A stretch of 64,000 bases of DNA from Urophycis tenuis. Its lineage: Eukaryota > Chordata > Actinopteri > Gadiformes > Phycidae. Numbering within the stretch: position 1 is the stretch's first letter; each line of letters opens with the position of its first letter. Below, piece after piece: positions 61,001-64,000 of this stretch. Under the pieces are notes generated by a model, which saw only the letters and a list, made by a program, of their open reading frames with translations, was not told the origin of the DNA and made no database searches. The position numbers and the translations under genes are program-made. The stretch spans positions 3,459,824-3,523,823 of the forward strand of contig JAXIVH010000021.1 of the NCBI GenBank assembly GCA_036785325.1, written 5' to 3'.

Positions 61001-63630
61001 ACCATCCCCACCTCCATCTCCACCATCACCATAACAACCTCCACCACCACCACCACCTCCACCACCACTCACCAGACCACCTCGCCGACGTTGGAGGAGA
61101 TGAGGTATCTGATGAACTGCTTCATGTTGTTGTAGATGGCGCGGCCCTCCTCCACGGCCGACACGATGGAGGAGAAGTTGTCGTCAGCGAGGACCATCTC
61201 AGAGGCCGACTTGGCAACGGCGGTGCCAGAGCCCATGGCGATGCCGATCTCCGCCTTCTTCAGGGCGGGAGCATCGTTCACGCCGTCCCCTGTCTGCGGG
61301 GGGGGGGGGGGGCACCACGGGAGGAGGCAGAGCAACCAGCGGCCTTGAGATTTTTTGTCACGTGAGACCTCCCGTCATCGGTACGCTTGCACTACTGCTC
61401 CGTGTACATTGTACATTTATTTATAGTTGTATTACTTATATTTTAATATTGTTTTTCTTTGCACCAATTGCACCAAGTCAAATTCCTTGTAGGTGCAAAC
61501 CTACTTGGCAATAAACTTGAATCTGATTCTGCTTCTGATTCTGATTCTCTGTATTGTTTCGTACGTATTTACGTGACAACGCACCAAAAATACACAGTGC
61601 CAGACACTACAATTCCTTCAACTACAAACACACAAAATGGCCGCCTGTTCTTCTCCTCCTTCCGTCTCCTCCTCACCATGGCCGTGATCTCGTCAAAGCC
61701 CTGCAGGACCTCCACGATCTTGGACTTGTGGGAGGGCTCCACACGGGCGAAGCAGCACGCCTTCCGCACCGCGTTCTTCTGCTCGTGGGGCGACAGGTCG
61801 TCGAACTCGCGCCCGGTGTAGGCCTTGCCCGCCACGTCCTCGTCCTCACTGAAGATGCCGATGCGGCGGCAGATGGCCACGGCCGTGCCCTTGTTGTCGC
61901 CTGATGGGTGGGGTCAGGATGAAATAGGGTTTGGTTTTGTATTGTAAGTGTTGTATATGTTGTAATGGTAATGGACTATAGGGTGTAGTGGGGTCAGCTC
62001 TATGTTCCCACGGCCCATTGGTCCCACAGCCCATTGGTCCCACATTGCTAAGAATTTTTTGTTTTTTCAAAATTAGGCCCAATGGTCCCACAGCCAATTG
62101 GTCCCACAGCCCATTGGTCCCACATCGCTAAGACTTTTTTATTCATTTTTAGGCCCATTGGTCCCACAGCCCATTGGTCCCACATCATAAAAAGGAAAAT
62201 AAGGAGGAAATAATAAAAAAAACAAATAAAAAAAAAGGTTAGCATGCAGGCCAAATGTCTTTACACCTTTTTCGCTATGAGTTTACTCAGAAATGTGAGA
62301 ACATGGAGTTGTGGGACATAGGGCCTAAGCTGTGGGACCATTGGGCTGTGGGACCAATGGGCCTAAAAATTTAAATAAAAAAGCAATCTGGGACCAATGG
62401 GCTGTGGGACCAATGGGCCTAAAAAATAAAAAAAGTCTTAGTGACGTGGGACCAATGGGCTGTGGGACCAATGGGCTGTGGGACCAATGTGCCTAAAAAT
62501 TTAAATAAAAAAGCAATGTGGGACCAATGGGCTGTGGGACCAATGGACTGTGGGACCAATGGGCTGTGGGACCAATGGGCCTAAAAAATAAAAAAAAGTC
62601 TTAGAGACGTGGGACCAATGGGCTGTGGGACCAATGGGCTGTGGGACCAGTGGGCTGTGGGACCAGTGGGCCGTGGGACCAATGGGCTGTGGGACCAATG
62701 GGCCGTGGGAACATAGACACGCTCCCGGGTGTAGTGACTAACGGGTGTAGTGACTATAGGGTGCAGTAACTACAACTGAAGTGTGCAGTGACATGGGTGG
62801 AGTGACTATAGGGTGTAGTAGCTACAGCTGAAGCATGCAGTGACGTTGGTGTAGTGACTATAGGGTGTAGTGACTATAAGGTGTAGTAGCTACAGCTAAA
62901 GTGGGCAGTGACATGTGCAGTGACGTGGGTGTAGTAGCTACAGCTGAAGCGTGCAGTGACGTGGGTGTAGTGACTACAGCTGAAGTGTGCCGTGAAGTGG
63001 GTGTAGTGACTATAGGGTGTAGTAACTACAGCTGAAGCCTGCAGTGACGTGTGCAGTGACGTGGGTGCAGTGAAGCTGTACTCACCAGTGATCATGATAA
63101 CCCGGATGCCGGCCGCCCTGCACAGCTCGATGGAGCCCATGACCTCCTTACGGGGGGGGTCCAGCATGCCCACGCAGCCCACGAAGGTGAGGTCGGTCTG
63201 GGCAGGTGGGGGGGGGCGGGGGAGATGCACGTTAGCAATCAATTCATCCCTGGAGGCCGGCTGGCTTAAATCAAACGTGGCGGCGTCGTGGTAAAGAGCA
63301 CCACTCAGGCAACCCGACACCAAACCAGAGCTTCCTCTCTTTAAACCCGGGCAGGGACCCGGGAGCCGTAACCAGGCAACCAGCCCCCCCCCCCCCCCCG
63401 CCCCGCTCACCTCGTAGTCGCCGAACTTGGTGGCGTCCTCCAGGACCATCTCCTCGCGGCGGAGGGGCGTGTCCCGGGTGGCCAGCGCCAGGCAGCGCAG
63501 CGTGTCGCGGCCGGTGCCCCACTCCTTGATGACGGTCAGGATGTGGTCCTTGATGGGCGCGGTCAGGGGCCACACGGCTGGTGCCCACGCGCACGTAGGA
63601 GCAGCGGTCGATCACGCCCTCCGGGGCGCC
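58012..63630 (-). CDS. atp2a1: SERCA1 sarcoplasmic-reticulum Ca2+-ATPase, C-terminal half (partial)
   Basis: SERCA pumps two Ca2+ per ATP from cytosol into the sarcoplasmic reticulum. Nine exons are visible: 63630-63411, 63197-63086, 61900-61677, 61293-61073, 60562-60360, 59902-59817, 59324-59191, 58883-58766 and 58129-58012. All but the first join in phase. They run from GAPEGVIDRC through TFVGCVGMLDPPRKEV and the hinge TGDGVNDAPALKK to membrane helices M5-M10. Calcium-site residues are kept: N and E in SSNVGEVVC, N, T and D in WVNLVTDG, and E in VTIEMCNAL. The first visible exon is 220 bases where the family has 219, giving a frameshift near 63570. The phosphorylated Asp and N-terminal exons lie outside the window. 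The last exon ends at YLEG with a donor. Position beside rabep2 supports atp2a1 over atp2a2/3. Confidence 0.9.
58455..58530 (+). mobile_element. LINE (L2-type) 3' tail in an atp2a1 intron
   Basis: AATTTCCCTCAGGGATCATT followed by AAAGTATTTCTATCTGTCTGT, a truncated L2 end. Confidence 0.65.
59345..59812. repeat. 24-bp minisatellite in an atp2a1 intron
   Basis: About 18 copies of GGTACTGACTACAGACTGGG plus TTGAA/TTAAA, filling nearly the whole intron between exons 59324 and 59817. Shorter variants (ACAGACTGTTGAAGG) also occur. Confidence 0.92.
60781..61066. repeat. (CCACCA)-type minisatellite in an atp2a1 intron
   Basis: Trinucleotide-based CCACCACCATACCCACATCC repeats with a longer unit of about 110 bases seen twice. 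The tract reaches to within a few bases of the donor at 61072. Confidence 0.88.
61440..61550 (+). mobile_element. LINE 3' tail in an atp2a1 intron
   Basis: AATTCCTTGTAGGTGCAAAC and TTGGCAATAAACTTGAATCT followed by CTGATT repeats. It is similar in layout to the tail at 23000-23050. Confidence 0.65.
62012..62712. repeat. Inverted minisatellite of a CCCATTGGTCCCACAG unit
   Basis: The left arm (62012-62190) has CCCATTGGTCCCACAG copies; the right arm (62325-62712) has the reverse complement CTGTGGGACCAATGGG in many copies. A non-repeat centre of about 130 bases separates them. Both arms are interspersed with an A/T-rich spacer ending in CTAAGA or its complement. Confidence 0.92.
62725..63075. repeat. 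Degenerate GTGTAGTGACTA repeat
   Basis: Imperfect repeats of GGGTGTAGTGACTATAGGGT and ACTACAGCTGAAGTGTGCAG extend up to the exon end at 63086. Confidence 0.85.
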
Positions 63631-63685
63631 CTGCGGGAGGCGGGGGGAGAGGGTGGGGGGTTAGGTGGAGCGGATAGGAGGTCAC

Positions 63686-63711
63686 GGGGGGGGGGGGGGG
63701 GGGGGGGGGGG
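63686..63711. repeat. G homopolymer
   Basis: About 26 G bases in an intron of atp2a1; the length is uncertain. Confidence 0.85.
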
Positions 63712-63825
63712 ATAGGGTCGGTTTGGTGGTTCACTGTCACCTGGCGATGGATGGGTGATGCATCATGTTCTGTATACATTTTGGCCTTATGCCCTTGGTC
63801 ATGCGTAAACGAGAAGGAAATGATA

Positions 63826-64000
63826 AAGGGTAAAGGGTAAAGGGGGCATTTAGCAGACGCTTTTGTCCAAAGCGACTTACAATCAGTACATCTGTGGTGT
63901 TCGACATGCGGACAGTTGGAGGAAGAGGGGGGATCAAGGGGATCGAACCACCGACCCTACGGTGAGTGGACGACCCGCACTGTCCACCCGCTCTACCTAC
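63826..64000 (-). mobile_element. tRNA-derived SINE, cut by the window end
   Basis: On the minus strand it shows the head GTAGGTAGAGCGGG and GGTTCGATCCCC, then CTAAATGCCCCC at the tail. Same family as 48031 and 52076 but in the opposite orientation. Confidence 0.85.

Noticed and set aside
60776..61072. Glycine-rich minus-strand frame
   Set aside because: It is the translation of a CCACCA minisatellite inside an atp2a1 intron, not a protein.

Overview
The window is nuclear DNA from a bony fish. Genes are split by short introns with GT/AG borders, the spacers carry fish-type SINEs, LINE tails, MITEs and many minisatellites, and every recognisable gene is a vertebrate one. No prokaryotic, CRISPR or organellar signal was seen.

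Positions 1-26231 hold a head-to-tail tandem array. One unit contains a galectin-3-binding protein gene (lgals3bp, minus strand), its upstream spacer, and the 3' end of the neighbouring gene cant1 cut off in mid-exon. Two complete 8.64 kb units (3066-11705 and 11706-20336) and the 3' end of an earlier unit (1-3065) also carry a defective restriction-like-endonuclease non-LTR retrotransposon, inserted at one and the same site. The last unit (20337-26200) has the empty site and runs into the intact cant1 gene (25861-27597). Three full lgals3bp genes are therefore present, and the partial unit at the left edge implies at least one more outside the window. The third copy is the most diverged and has its own insertions.

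Positions 27598-34825 are a gene-poor spacer with minisatellites, homopolymer runs and a perfect short palindrome. Next come syngr2 (minus, 34826-37258), a broken apolipoprotein-L-like gene (plus, 38470-40831) interrupted by a MITE, an intact 451-residue EHD/dynamin-type GTPase with two C-terminal membrane segments (plus, 42234-48789; no gene symbol recognised), rabep2 (plus, 49984-55882, with a 12-base microexon) and the 3' half of the muscle calcium pump gene atp2a1 (minus, 58012-63630, running off the right edge). One base too many breaks the reading frame in the first visible atp2a1 exon.

Functionally the window mixes a secreted scavenger-receptor/BTB glycoprotein array, a Golgi/ER nucleotidase, a vesicle membrane protein, a Rab5-effector homologue and a sarcoplasmic-reticulum Ca2+ pump. 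These genes do not form a pathway. Their order joins two conserved vertebrate neighbourhoods: LGALS3BP-CANT1-SYNGR2 and RABEP2-ATP2A1. All exon borders were inferred by reading splice signals and checking that phases join; no transcript evidence was available.
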